Shown: piece after piece, positions 53,445 to 62,438 of the stretch | Numbering within the stretch: the stretch's first letter is position 1 | Layout of the letters: the number at the start of each line of letters is the position of its first letter | Assembly: GCA_002435755.1 (NCBI GenBank) | Contig: DIYH01000015.1 | Location: forward strand, 33,089-97,088 | Source: Flammeovirgaceae bacterium UBA6059 | Lineage (GTDB): Bacteria > Bacteroidota > Bacteroidia > Cytophagales > Cyclobacteriaceae | Length of the DNA stretch: 64,000 bases | Reading direction: 5' to 3' | Notes under the pieces: model-generated | Seen by the model: the letters and a program-made list of their open reading frames with translations, nothing else | Databases searched by the model: none | Told to the model about the DNA's origin: nothing | Program-made: the position numbers and the translations under genes

Positions 53445-54491
53445 ATGAGATATCTGAAAAGGTCAGTTATTGAGCGATTGGCAATAAGTATTGTATTGAT
53501 CTCCTTAGCAGGAATAATTGGATGTAGTTCCGAAGAGGCAGATAAACAACGTTTTCTAATAAAGGGTAATGATCAATTGGCTCGTAAGGAGTATCGAGAG
53601 GCAATGCGCTATTATGATGAGGCGCTGAAAATTGACCCTAAATATGTTGATGCATACCTCAATAGAGGTGTAGCAAAACTCGAGACTGCTGATGCAATTG
53701 GCGCACTCGGTGACTATAACAAGGCAATAGAATTTAGCCAAGCTTATACCGAAGCTTATTTAAATCGCGCTTATGCCTACACGGAGTTAAAGCAATATCA
53801 ACTAGCGTTGAATGACCTTGCAAAAGTAGAAGAGGTCATGCCTGATACGGTTGTGCTACATTTTGCAAGAGGTTTGGTGTATTCTAAAATGAAAGACTAT
53901 CCAGCATCACTGGAAGCATTCAACAAGTCAATCATTCTTGATGACGCAAACCCTGAGAGCTATGTCAACAGAGGAACCATCTATTACTACTTACAGGATT
54001 ATGAGCAGGCGGAAGAAGACCTTAATGCAGCATTGCGCTTGAATCCGAAAGAATCAAATGCTTTCAACGCATTGGCCTTGCTGTATCATGATAAGGAACT
54101 ATATGATCAAGCCTTGACAGCAGTAAATGAGGCACTTGAGTTCGAACCTCAAGAAGCTTACTATCTGAATAATAAAGGGTACATCCTTATGAGCATTGAT
54201 AGTCTAGAATTAGCAGAAGAGTATATCAACCAGAGTTTGTTAGTAGATCCTTACAATGGCTGGGCCTATCGTAATAAGGGACTGTACTACTTGAAAAAAG
54301 ATGAGGTCACTGATGCAATAAGATTGCTAGGGCAAGCGCTTGAAATGGATGATGAAGTAGATCGAATTCATGAATACCTCGGACGAGCCTACATTCAAAA
54401 TGGGGATAAAGAGAAGGCCTGTAGTACATGGAAGAATGCTTTCCTGAAAACTGAAGATTTAGATCAATTGATTGAAGAAAACTGTCTCTAA
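53445..54491 (+). CDS. TPR-repeat lipoprotein
   Basis: 348 aa. The lipoprotein signal ends at Cys27 ('ISLAGIIGC'). Nearly the whole mature part is TPR repeats of about 34 residues ('AMRYYDEALKIDPKYVDAYLNRG', 'ALGDYNKAIEFSQAYTEAYLNRA', 'ALTAVNEALEFEPQEAYYLNNKG', 'AEEYINQSLLVDPYNGWAYRNKG'). The C-terminus 'KEKACSTWKNAFLKTEDLDQLIEENC' has two cysteines and the pattern seen in the other TPR lipoprotein of this window (4661-5371), so both belong to a common type. It probably scaffolds other envelope proteins. It is divergent from the ilv leader region. Confidence 0.88.
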   Translation: MRYLKRSVIERLAISIVLISLAGIIGCSSEEADKQRFLIKGNDQLARKEYREAMRYYDEALKIDPKYVDAYLNRGVAKLETADAIGALGDYNKAIEFSQAYTEAYLNRAYAYTELKQYQLALNDLAKVEEVMPDTVVLHFARGLVYSKMKDYPASLEAFNKSIILDDANPESYVNRGTIYYYLQDYEQAEEDLNAALRLNPKESNAFNALALLYHDKELYDQALTAVNEALEFEPQEAYYLNNKGYILMSIDSLELAEEYINQSLLVDPYNGWAYRNKGLYYLKKDEVTDAIRLLGQALEMDDEVDRIHEYLGRAYIQNGDKEKACSTWKNAFLKTEDLDQLIEENCL

Positions 54492-54521
54492 TTGAGCTTT
54501 TCGTATGAACGCAGGATCAAC

Positions 54522-54709
54522 TTAATCCAATCCCGCCTGTTTTAAAATTGCATAAAAGGTTCCTTTTGGAAGGTCTTTCTTAGGGTAGGCACCACAATCC
54601 TCTTTCCTTGATCATTTTTAAAAATATGATGACTACCCTTTATCCTGTGAAGTTGATATCCCGATTTTGTGAGTCGTCTGATTATTTCTTTCGAACTGAA
54701 TTCACCCAT
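54522..54709 (-). pseudogene. hicA: hicA toxin gene with a one-base frameshift
   Basis: The ATG at 54709 opens a frame that reads 'MGEFSSKEIIRRLTKSGYQLHRIKGSHHIFKNDQGKRIVVP', the normal HicA fold including the GSHH catalytic His. In that frame it then continues TLRKTFQKEPFMQF to a TAA at 54544-54542 (55 aa). Two frames over, the typical HicA end 'AYPKKDLPKGTFYAILKQAGLD' reads from about 54589 to TAA at 54524-54522. A single missing base near 54587 in the proline codon explains this. HicA would lose its last 20 residues; the toxin is probably inactive unless it is a sequencing error. hicB overlaps its start by 8 bp. Confidence 0.85.
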
Positions 54710-54932
54710 TACTTACCTCAAGGTTCATCTCGAGTCGATTCTTATCTGTTGGGATTGGAAGGTTGTCTTCCTTGAGAGACTCAATATAAAATTCTATGGC
54801 TTCTTTAGCGTTGCTCTTGGCCGTTTCGATATTCTCTCCGTAGGTGATACATCCATCCAAACTAGGTACCAATACTGTGTAGCCACCTTCTGGTTCTTCA
54901 CGAAACAATACTTTGTAATTAGAAGAGCCCAT
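54702..54932 (-). CDS. hicB: HicB-type antitoxin
   Basis: A 76-aa protein: 'YKVLFREEPEGGYTVLVPSLDGCITYGENIETAKSNAKEAIEFYIESL' is the partial RNase H-like HicB fold that masks HicA. It is short and lacks the C-terminal DNA-binding extension seen in longer HicB proteins. It is transcribed first and overlaps the toxin ORF by 8 bp (hicB stop TGA at 54704-54702, hicA ATG at 54709), suggesting translational coupling. The order is antitoxin-toxin, reversed from the E. coli hicAB order. With the toxin frameshifted, the antitoxin would be left without its partner. Confidence 0.85.
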   Translation of the reverse strand: MGSSNYKVLFREEPEGGYTVLVPSLDGCITYGENIETAKSNAKEAIEFYIESLKEDNLPIPTDKNRLEMNLEVSNG

Positions 54933-54958
54933 TTTTGAAACTTTTGTGATTTCGACTA

Positions 54959-54966
54959 CAAAGTTA
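54959..54966 (-). promoter_or_regulatory. Candidate -7 box for hicBA
   Basis: On the minus strand TAACTTTG matches TAnnTTTG and ends 26 bp before the hicB ATG. A TTG or TTTG upstream has spacing of 15 or 24 bp rather than 19-21. Nearby AACTTTTG (54940-54947) and CAAAGTT (54959-54965) are imperfectly symmetric, which could be an autoregulatory site. Confidence 0.35.
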
Positions 54967-54978
54967 ATCCATATGTCG

Positions 54979-56469
54979 TCACAATTTTTTCAAAAGCTCT
55001 TTCCTCTTCTTGAGCTTTTGATTCTCCTTCCAAACGGATGCTTCCTCAGCTCTATACTTACAGTTTTGAGCGGGACATCTTTCACAAGTATTGTGGACCA
55101 ACCTTTCCTTGATCGAAGGGTCCTTAGTGAATGCTATTTTTACCCTGGACCTGGAATCTAGTTTAATGCCAAGGGTAAGGCTACTGTTGACATGTAGAGT
55201 AGGGAATAGTGGTCTTGCAATAGAGAATACAAGGTAAGTGTCCTTACTATCGAAGTAAGTCGCGATCTGCCCACCTCCCATTACTTCATTGCGATAGGTA
55301 CCGCTACTCTGTCGCTCTGTCATTTGCTTGAGAATATCGATGAACATCCACCTACGACAATAGTGCTCATGCAGTACTGTACCTCTTGGATCTCTAATCC
55401 CACCCAGGTGCATTTCTTTACTGAGCTCATACTCCTGTGTGCCGGGTACATTGGTGAAGCGTAGAAAGAATAACTCCTTTAATCCGAAGTACTTCGGAAG
55501 CAGGTTAGTGAGACGTTGAAGGAGCATTTCCGGCGTGCAGTTGTACCTTGAAAGCGTTGTGAACAATATGTCTTCATTCCAATCGGGATTGCTTAAGAAT
55601 GCTTTAAGGTCTTTGAGGAATTGGGACTTGTGAAGGACAATGGCGTTGGAGAAATAAGACGCTCTAAAGTTGTTGAGAACCTCATCAAAAGAACCGATCT
55701 CCACCCAGGTGCTTGTATATGAGCGTGTTTCAAGACTCATATAGCAATAGCCGATTTCCCTACCGTAAATGAAGGTCTTCTGGCTTTCGCTCAGGTCTTT
55801 GTTTAAGAAGAGTGTGGCACGCTTGCGACCTCTTTTGGTATATGATCTGAGGTCGGCGAGCTGTTGATCACCACTGAAGCCATCCTTCACGATCCTGTAG
55901 TCAAAATCTCGTTTCAGTATCCTGGCGAGCATATCGGAAGAGATGGGTTTACTCAGATCGAACTTGTGTTTTCTGATGAACCGTTCCGCATGTGCTTCCA
56001 GACTTTCGAAGTAGTTGTCATGGATTTCCTGGTAAGAACGCATCACCGAGAAGTAGAAGGTCTCAACACGTAGATCGTAATTACGTGTGATCTCTATCAA
56101 TGTGCGGATAAAGGCATTGAGCTTAGAAGGTGTGTTGGAGAGTAACTCTAACAACTTTGGCAACTCAAGACCGAGCATCTTTAGTGGGAGCTCTTTGAGA
56201 ATACCTGAGTCCAGTAAGTCACTGACTGGCGCCAGCTTTTTGTCAAGCTTTTGGGACAGCAACCATTCCTTATCGACTGCCAATTGTTCTGATAGGCTTG
56301 TGATTTTTTCGATAGAAGGATACTTCTTACCCTTCTCTATTTCATTGAGGTAGCTAGGTGAGATGCCGCTGAGGTCGCCCAGCTTTTGGAGTGAATAACC
56401 AGCCTGCTCTCGTGCCTCTCTAAGCTTGATGCCTAGAATGATCCTTTGGTTTTCGTCAGATCTTGACAT
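54979..56469 (-). CDS. XRE-type regulator of the ScfR/RamB class
   Basis: 496 aa from the ATG at 56469 (a TTG one codon earlier is not needed). The N-terminal HTH is at about 10-65 ('LREAREQAGYSLQKLGDLSGISPSYLNEIEKGKKYPSIEKI'). The middle resembles an ImmA/IrrE domain but without HExxH: the position reads 'YGREIGYCYM'. The C-terminal half has the ScfR-like pattern, ending in the conserved cysteine cluster 'CERCPAQNCKYRAEE'. RamB-type proteins respond to short-chain acyl-CoA and regulate acetate and propionate metabolism; the same role here is inference. It overlaps the stop of the upstream membrane-protein gene by one base (TGATG). Confidence 0.82.
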   Translation of the reverse strand: MSRSDENQRIILGIKLREAREQAGYSLQKLGDLSGISPSYLNEIEKGKKYPSIEKITSLSEQLAVDKEWLLSQKLDKKLAPVSDLLDSGILKELPLKMLGLELPKLLELLSNTPSKLNAFIRTLIEITRNYDLRVETFYFSVMRSYQEIHDNYFESLEAHAERFIRKHKFDLSKPISSDMLARILKRDFDYRIVKDGFSGDQQLADLRSYTKRGRKRATLFLNKDLSESQKTFIYGREIGYCYMSLETRSYTSTWVEIGSFDEVLNNFRASYFSNAIVLHKSQFLKDLKAFLSNPDWNEDILFTTLSRYNCTPEMLLQRLTNLLPKYFGLKELFFLRFTNVPGTQEYELSKEMHLGGIRDPRGTVLHEHYCRRWMFIDILKQMTERQSSGTYRNEVMGGGQIATYFDSKDTYLVFSIARPLFPTLHVNSSLTLGIKLDSRSRVKIAFTKDPSIKERLVHNTCERCPAQNCKYRAEEASVWKENQKLKKRKELLKKL

Positions 56470-57179
56470 CAATGATCGCTCGCAGGTGACAGCAGCTTAA
56501 CCAACGAAACCAGGTGAGCAAAGAGTACCGCTGGCACTACAAAACCCGGGAGCCAAATGTAAGGCAAATAGAACACTCCTACATTCGGCTGGTCAAGTCC
56601 GAATTGTTGGAATGGAAAGGGGGCAGAAAGTATGGCGTGATAAACAATTGCTGCCAACAGTAGGAGCGCAGCGATGTTCCACGCGATGGCGCTTTTGCGA
56701 TGAAAAGACTTTTGACTTACCAAAAAAATAGCTGCAAATGGGGCGGTGATGCCTGATACGATATCAAAATTGAGCCCTTCGAAAGACATTACCCTGGGCA
56801 TTTGGCCTTCCAGATACAACCACCAAATGACCAACTCCACGGGCACCCTAATGATATGAATGTAGGTGAGTGTAGCGAATGGAATATTTTTGAGTAATCG
56901 TCTGGTTTTAGGTAGAATGAGCAGAATGATCGTTACAAGATTGGGCGGAAGTATTACCATCAGAAACCTGGGAGGTAAGGCTTCAAAGTCTCTGATAAAA
57001 CCGGAGGTGGCCATGTAGGCCGTAGCAAATAGCCAGGCGACTCCAATCACTGCAAAAAGAAAATGGCTGTTGTTGTCTTCGGTACTCCGGGTCCGATCAA
57101 ATCCGTAGTAGAGAAACCCAAAAGTGGCTACCACGACCGCCGAAAAAATGAGTGGCACGTGGATCGGAATGTGGTCCAT
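56469..57179 (-). CDS. Seven-helix membrane protein, unknown function
   Basis: 236 aa. The hydrophobic segments are about 'VPLIFSAVVVATFGFLYYG', 'FLFAVIGVAWLFATAYMAT', 'FLMVILPPNLVTIILLIL', 'IPFATLTYIHIIRVPVELVIWWLYL', 'ITAPFAAIFLVS', 'AIAWNIAALLLLAAIVYHAIL', and 'VFYLPYIWLPGFVVPAVLFAHLV'. No catalytic motif is visible. Its stop codon overlaps the start of the XRE regulator by one base, so the two are translationally coupled: the membrane protein could signal to the regulator, but that is inference. Confidence 0.75.
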   Translation of the reverse strand: MDHIPIHVPLIFSAVVVATFGFLYYGFDRTRSTEDNNSHFLFAVIGVAWLFATAYMATSGFIRDFEALPPRFLMVILPPNLVTIILLILPKTRRLLKNIPFATLTYIHIIRVPVELVIWWLYLEGQMPRVMSFEGLNFDIVSGITAPFAAIFLVSQKSFHRKSAIAWNIAALLLLAAIVYHAILSAPFPFQQFGLDQPNVGVFYLPYIWLPGFVVPAVLFAHLVSLVKLLSPASDH

Positions 57180-57234
57180 GTGACGATTATTTGATGTACT
57201 AAAGATAACGGATCGACTGCACGGTTAACAGTAA

Positions 57235-57888
57235 ATGAACTATATTTCTAATCATATGCTATTGGATTTTGTGGACAGGTTGGAGCGGCGATTGAAGGGG
57301 CCTTTACCAGGTGAAAGTGCCCAAAGATTGATGGCCCCAAGACCTGTGGACGAGCAGAGATTTGACTTCAAGCAACGAGAAGATGCAAAGCTGGGTAGCG
57401 TGATGGTGCTCTTCTATCCAATTGGAGATCAAATACACGTACCTTTCATTTTGAGGCCGACTTACCAGGGTGCACATAGCGGACAAGTGTCTTTTCCGGG
57501 TGGTAAGTTTGAGCCTGATGATCATGATTTGATGCAGACTGCCCGACGAGAAACTCAGGAGGAGATAGGTGTTGATCGAGAGCACATCAAGCTTATTGGC
57601 ACCCTATCGGAAATGTACATTGTGGTGAGCAATTTCAAGGTGCTGCCTGTGGTAGGTTATGTCAACCATAAGCCTGAGTTTATACCTGAGACGAAAGAAG
57701 TAGAGCGTGTAATAGAATCTCCCCTTGATCATCTGCTGGATGAGAAGCGCCGAAAGGAAAAGGACATTGTAGTCGGGGACAACTATGTAATAAGATCACC
57801 CTATTTCGATATCGACGGTGAAGTCATTTGGGGTGCTACTGCGATGATGTTGAGTGAACTAATTACCTTGATTGAGGAAATAAAGTGA
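57235..57888 (+). CDS. CoA pyrophosphatase (Nudix hydrolase)
   Basis: 217 aa. The Nudix box is intact at about 89-113 ('GGKFEPDDHDLMQTARRETQEEIGV', fitting G-x5-E-x7-REU-x-EE-x-GU). The segment before it, 'RPTYQGAHSGQVSFP', matches the UPF0035/NudL signature found in Nudix enzymes that hydrolyse CoA to 3',5'-ADP and phosphopantetheine. The divergent gene at 57179 shares its promoter region. The next gene starts 4 bp after the stop, so the pair is an operon. Cytosolic. Confidence 0.88.
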   Translation: MNYISNHMLLDFVDRLERRLKGPLPGESAQRLMAPRPVDEQRFDFKQREDAKLGSVMVLFYPIGDQIHVPFILRPTYQGAHSGQVSFPGGKFEPDDHDLMQTARRETQEEIGVDREHIKLIGTLSEMYIVVSNFKVLPVVGYVNHKPEFIPETKEVERVIESPLDHLLDEKRRKEKDIVVGDNYVIRSPYFDIDGEVIWGATAMMLSELITLIEEIK

Positions 57889-57892
57889 TGAC

Positions 57893-59140
57893 ATGGACCA
57901 ACCTTTGATTACCAACGATGCTATCGTCTTCGGACTCTTGATGGCTTTACTCGGTATTGTATTCTATACTTCGAGTAGCGGGAGTTCCTTTTGGAAGAAG
58001 TTCTATGGTATAGTGCCTACTGTTTTGGTCTGCTATTTTCTACCATCTGTATTCAACTCGGCTGGCATCATTTCCGGGGAGGTGTCAAGATTGTACTTCG
58101 TAGCATCTCGTTACTTGTTACCTGCTTCTCTGGTATTGCTAACGATCAGTGTTGATTTGCGTGAGGTAGTTAAGCTGGGTAGTAAAGCGTTAGCTATGTT
58201 CTTTGCAGGAACTATGGGGATTGTACTAGGAGGTCCTCTGGCTTTGATCATATTGATGTTTGTTGCTCCCTCTATCGTCGCGGGGGAGCCGCCCAATGAA
58301 GTATGGCGAGGGATGACGACCATAGCGGGTAGTTGGATAGGTGGAGGTGCTAATCAGGCAGCTATGAAGGAAGTCTTCCAGGTAGGTGGTGAGCTCTTTT
58401 CAAAAATGGTGACGGTAGATATACTAATTGGAAATTCTTGGTTGGCCGTACTACTGATAGGTGTGGGTAGGGCCGCCAAAATCGATAAGTTCTTAAAAGC
58501 CGATAGCTCGGCTATTGAAGAGCTTAAGGATAAAGTGGAAGCTTATCAGGCGAGTATTATGAAAATTCCCAGCCTTTCTGACATAGTGCTGATCCTGGCG
58601 GTAGGCTTTGGTGTGACTGGTCTGTCACATTTGTTGGCTGATCAGATCGCCCCCTACTTAGCAGAAAACTATCCTGGATTGGAGAAATACAGCCTGACAT
58701 CAAGTTTCTTCTGGTTGGTGGTGATAGCCACTACTGTGGGGGTAGGGTTGTCCTTTACCAAACTAAGACATCTTGAAGGTGCTGGTGCATCCAAAATCGG
58801 CGGTTTATTCATCTATGTGCTTGTAGCTACCATCGGGATGCAGATGGACCTGATGGCCATCTTTGAGAATCCCGGATTGTTCCTGCTAGGAATACTTTGG
58901 ATATCACTCCATGTGATCTTTCTTTTCGTTGTTGCGAAGCTGATCAAGGCTCCTTACTTCTTTGTAGCAGTAGGTAGTCAGGCTAATGTAGGAGGTGCGG
59001 CCTCTGCACCTATTGTTGCTGCCGCTTTTCATCCCGCACTTGCACCTGTAGGGGTATTGCTTGCTGTCCTTGGCTATGCGGTGGGCACTTATGGTGCCTG
59101 GCTTTGCGGGATATTAATGCAGGCAGTTGCTTCTCCCTAG
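57893..59140 (+). CDS. DUF819 family membrane protein (YjcL-like)
   Basis: 415 aa, with about ten hydrophobic segments and the DUF819 pattern: 'LTISVDLREVVKLGSKALAMFFAGTMGIVLGGPLALIIL', 'MTTIAGSWIGGGANQAAMKEVF', 'LIKAPYFFVAVGSQANVGGAASAPIVAAAFHPALAPVGVLLAVLGYAVGTYGAWLCGILMQ'. DUF819 proteins resemble GltS/ion-coupled carboxylate or amino acid transporters in layout; the substrate is unknown. It follows the CoA pyrophosphatase by 4 bp, so both are probably one transcript. Its stop overlaps the convergent sensor gene by 4 bp. Confidence 0.88.
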   Translation: MDQPLITNDAIVFGLLMALLGIVFYTSSSGSSFWKKFYGIVPTVLVCYFLPSVFNSAGIISGEVSRLYFVASRYLLPASLVLLTISVDLREVVKLGSKALAMFFAGTMGIVLGGPLALIILMFVAPSIVAGEPPNEVWRGMTTIAGSWIGGGANQAAMKEVFQVGGELFSKMVTVDILIGNSWLAVLLIGVGRAAKIDKFLKADSSAIEELKDKVEAYQASIMKIPSLSDIVLILAVGFGVTGLSHLLADQIAPYLAENYPGLEKYSLTSSFFWLVVIATTVGVGLSFTKLRHLEGAGASKIGGLFIYVLVATIGMQMDLMAIFENPGLFLLGILWISLHVIFLFVVAKLIKAPYFFVAVGSQANVGGAASAPIVAAAFHPALAPVGVLLAVLGYAVGTYGAWLCGILMQAVASP

Positions 59141-62076
59141 AACCCCAGAATGAAATCTGTGAGATTGACCGATCGGTCCAGTCCTAGCTTCTTTCTAAGT
59201 CTGTAACGGCTGAGCTCAACTCCTCTCACTGTGATGTTGAGCATGTTAGCAATCTCTTTAGTCGTCATGTTGAGCTTAAGATAGGCGCAGAGCTTCATGT
59301 CCTGATTAGTCAGATGTGGATAAGCTGCCTTTAGTCTTCTAGAGAAATCTCCGTGCACCTGATCAAAGTGAATCTCGAATTGTTTCCAGTCATCATCGAA
59401 AGAGATATTCTTATCTATTTCTTTTGAGATTTTCTTTAGCTCTTTACCTGTAGCTATGCTACTTGTGTTCGCGAGATTGTTGAGCTGGGTCTTGATCTTA
59501 GAGATGAATTCATTTTTACTGATGAGATGCATTGTGGAGTTGGCAAGCTCTCTATTTTTGTAATTGATCTCTGATCGTAATTTTTCATTTCTGAGTGCTA
59601 TGATCTCCTCTTCACTTTTCTTTGCCTGAGCATTGAACTCTGTTTCCTTTTGCACAAACTTGTTTTGCTCCTCTTCTACAGCCCTGCGCTGATCTCTTTT
59701 GTATTTCCTTCTAAGAGATAGTATCAAAGAGGTTAGGCTGAGCACAAATGCAAGAAAGTAGATGGAATAGGCCAGAATGGTTCGATAAAAAGGAGGCTTG
59801 ATCTTAAAAGAGTAGCTTAGTTCATTGCTCAGGACTTCCCACTGGTTACGTGCTTGAATTTTAAGCGTATAACTGCCCTCGTAGAGATTAGTAAATCCTA
59901 ATTCATTTTGAGTGCTCCATTCTGACCACTCATTCTCTAATCCTTCCATCATATATCTGTATTCTGCAGGCTCTTCACTATCGAAATCTGTGGTCGTGAA
60001 AGAGAATAACATCGAATTGTTCTCATAATCGAGCACCGGTCGTAATGATTTGGGCTGGCTGATCGTCACAGAACTGTCAAGAACAAAACTTCCGGTGAAT
60101 AACACAGAGTCCTCTGAGGAGGTGATCTCAACACTTCTAAGCAATAGATTTAACTCATTATCACGAGCTATTTGCTTTGTCGGATTGTAATGGATAAATC
60201 CTTCTTTTCCTCCGATGAGTATGTTCTCAACGTCAATGACAGTGATATTCTCTAACTCATCGTTGAACGATCTTTTCACATTGCTGAAAAGCTTATGGTC
60301 TAATTCGTAGGTGCCTGTATTACTTCTGGTAAGTCTTCCTGAGAATAAGTCACCAATAAAATAGATGTTTCCATTACTGTCTTCTGACATCTCCTTAATA
60401 AGGATTTGGTCTCCGAGTAACGCTGTAAATTCTTTATCTAAATCAAATCGGCTTGTAGCTTCATTGAAGCTGTAGATACCTTTTTCAGTGGTGAATATAA
60501 GTCTATTGTTCACCTTAAAAACATTGATCAGAATGTTGGAGGGAAACCCATCATTGCTGTCGTAAAAGCGAAGACTGGTAATGCTATCCATGGATGCGTT
60601 CAATCTGAATCTAAACACACCTTTATAGCCGTGACTCATCCATATATCACCGTTAGCATCTTCCTCCATTACCCTCGAGGATTCATTCAGGCCTGCAATT
60701 TTTGATACGATAGTCCATAGGCCATTCAATTTTTTAAGTAGAAACAGACCATTATATGTACCTCCTATGAGTGCGTTTGGGTGATCATTTAATTCTAAAA
60801 ACTTCCACCAACCAATGACGTTAGCATCGGACAATCTGTTGATGCGCTTGCTATTCGATATTAATGTATAGGCACCATAGTGGTGGGCCATGAAAAGTTG
60901 ACCATCAATGTTTTGCAAACAGTATACTTTATCCTGAGTACCCGGAATTGGGATCAAATAGTTCTTATCATCAATATATGGCCCATTGAGGCCCTCATAG
61001 GCAAAGAGGCCATTATTCGTTCCTAGCAGAAGTTGATTGTCGAATAGGAGTGAGGCGTAACCAGTACCTGGCAGACCAACTCGTTCATCAATAGAAGTAA
61101 AAGGGCTGCTATACTTGATGTGCGTTATGCCATTGTAAAGTCCTGCCCAAAGGTTGTCTGAATTGTCTTGAAATAGCGTAAGTACAGATCTGTTATTCAG
61201 ACCGCTACCTTTGGTAATGTGATCAAGAAACTGACCATTGTTATCCAGTATAAACACTCCACCAGTTTCTGTTCCAAATGCGAAGGTCCCATTACGTAAT
61301 CTTAGCGCAGTACTGATCTTGGCCGATTTAAGTGTTTCCTGGTAAGGTGATCCCCATGGCTTAAACTCGACATCATCATATAAATAGATGCCATTCTCTA
61401 CGGTACAGATCATGCTGATATCCTCGGTGTATGGAATGATGTCTGAAATCACTACATGGTTAAACAGGTTATTGTCGCTTACTAAGCGAATTTCATCCTT
61501 ATCAATTTCAGACAATCCAGCTTCCCATTGTTGAAACCTTACTTTTCGATTGATGTAAAAGCTTTCACCAATAGGTGTACTCTCGGCTATTACGGTTAGC
61601 TCGTCTTGATAGTACTTGTAGATACCAGAGAATGTCAAGAAGTAAATACCGCCAGGAGTATTGAAGATATTAGATACTTCCCCAAAGTTGACCTCTTCAT
61701 TGGATAGTTGCCCTGAGAGACTGGTATATGAAAGCTTACCGTTAGTGCCAGGAAAAAAGTAACCGAATTCGTTTTGCGCTCCTACAAAAATTCTTCCGTG
61801 TGCATCAACAACTACCGACCTAACCTTGGTGCGATTGGGTACTGGGTAGAGATTCCAATCAGTGCCATCATACTCCAGTAATCCCAAATGATTACCTACA
61901 TACAAGATACCTCTATTGTCTTGAGTAATCATGTAGTTCTGAATGCCTGCGTGATAGTCTTCTGAACTGAAGCTATTTACAAAGGGCAGGCCGTAGTAAG
62001 GCCTAGCTGTAGCAACACTCTGATGACACAGAATGATCAAGAATAGTAAATAGAAACCCTTTACAATCGTTTTCAT
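59137..62076 (-). CDS. Propeller/Y_Y_Y sensor with C-terminal LuxR-type HTH
   Basis: 979 aa, exported by the signal peptide 'MKTIVKGFYLLFLIILCHQ'. Two-component-type propeller repeats fill about 30-680 ('QDNRGILYVGNHLGLLEYDGTDWNLYPV', 'ALRLRNGTFAFGTETGGVFILD', 'QDNSDNLWAGLYNGITHIKYS'). A Y_Y_Y domain at about 690-755 ('EYRYMMEGLENEWSEWS', 'FTNLYEGSYTLKIQARN') is followed by a helix near 765-790 and a coiled coil. The C-terminal end (915-979) is a LuxR-type HTH ('DMKLCAYLKLNMTTKEIANMLNITVRGVELSRYRLRKKLG'). No histidine kinase domain is seen, so signal transfer is directly from sensor to DNA, one-component style. It is divergent from the GH16 gene. Confidence 0.92.
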   Translation of the reverse strand: MKTIVKGFYLLFLIILCHQSVATARPYYGLPFVNSFSSEDYHAGIQNYMITQDNRGILYVGNHLGLLEYDGTDWNLYPVPNRTKVRSVVVDAHGRIFVGAQNEFGYFFPGTNGKLSYTSLSGQLSNEEVNFGEVSNIFNTPGGIYFLTFSGIYKYYQDELTVIAESTPIGESFYINRKVRFQQWEAGLSEIDKDEIRLVSDNNLFNHVVISDIIPYTEDISMICTVENGIYLYDDVEFKPWGSPYQETLKSAKISTALRLRNGTFAFGTETGGVFILDNNGQFLDHITKGSGLNNRSVLTLFQDNSDNLWAGLYNGITHIKYSSPFTSIDERVGLPGTGYASLLFDNQLLLGTNNGLFAYEGLNGPYIDDKNYLIPIPGTQDKVYCLQNIDGQLFMAHHYGAYTLISNSKRINRLSDANVIGWWKFLELNDHPNALIGGTYNGLFLLKKLNGLWTIVSKIAGLNESSRVMEEDANGDIWMSHGYKGVFRFRLNASMDSITSLRFYDSNDGFPSNILINVFKVNNRLIFTTEKGIYSFNEATSRFDLDKEFTALLGDQILIKEMSEDSNGNIYFIGDLFSGRLTRSNTGTYELDHKLFSNVKRSFNDELENITVIDVENILIGGKEGFIHYNPTKQIARDNELNLLLRSVEITSSEDSVLFTGSFVLDSSVTISQPKSLRPVLDYENNSMLFSFTTTDFDSEEPAEYRYMMEGLENEWSEWSTQNELGFTNLYEGSYTLKIQARNQWEVLSNELSYSFKIKPPFYRTILAYSIYFLAFVLSLTSLILSLRRKYKRDQRRAVEEEQNKFVQKETEFNAQAKKSEEEIIALRNEKLRSEINYKNRELANSTMHLISKNEFISKIKTQLNNLANTSSIATGKELKKISKEIDKNISFDDDWKQFEIHFDQVHGDFSRRLKAAYPHLTNQDMKLCAYLKLNMTTKEIANMLNITVRGVELSRYRLRKKLGLDRSVNLTDFILGF

Positions 62077-62438
62077 TTAGCCTGTCTCAATTGGCTACAG
62101 CAAGTTGACACTAATAGAATCAGTATAAAAGGGTTTTGTTCAAGCACAAATTTGATGAAAATCAAAAAGTGCCCTGAGTGGCTTCAATCGATGTTTCTAC
62201 TTGGGTATGATGTAGTAATGATGTAGTGAATTCCTCCCCTTTTGAAAGGATTGATGTAGCATGATAGTCAAGCTATCACTCTTGTTAAGTCTAAGTTAGG
62301 CTTACACAATTCGTAAAAAGTGACCCTATGAACACGTTTGCAGATGTAAAGTTTCTAACAGGTCTGCTCAGTTTTTTGAAAGATTTCAAATCTCTAGTTA
62401 ACGGTGCTCAGGGGCATAACTACTTAAATGCTCAATCT
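62077..62438. promoter_or_regulatory. Divergent control region with phased repeats, 362 bp
   Basis: Three identical TGATGTAG copies are at 62208-62215, 62219-62226 and 62252-62259. Their starts are 11 and 33 bp apart, so all face the same side of the helix. The region lies between the start of the propeller/LuxR sensor and the GH16 gene, the natural place for its operator. An ATG at 62328 is open in frame with the GH16 gene but would precede its signal peptide. No TAnnTTTG box was seen. Confidence 0.5.

Noticed and set aside
62328..62438. Earlier in-frame ATG for the GH16 gene
   Set aside because: It would place 37 residues ahead of a clean signal peptide; the ATG at 62439 is the better start, although both are open.
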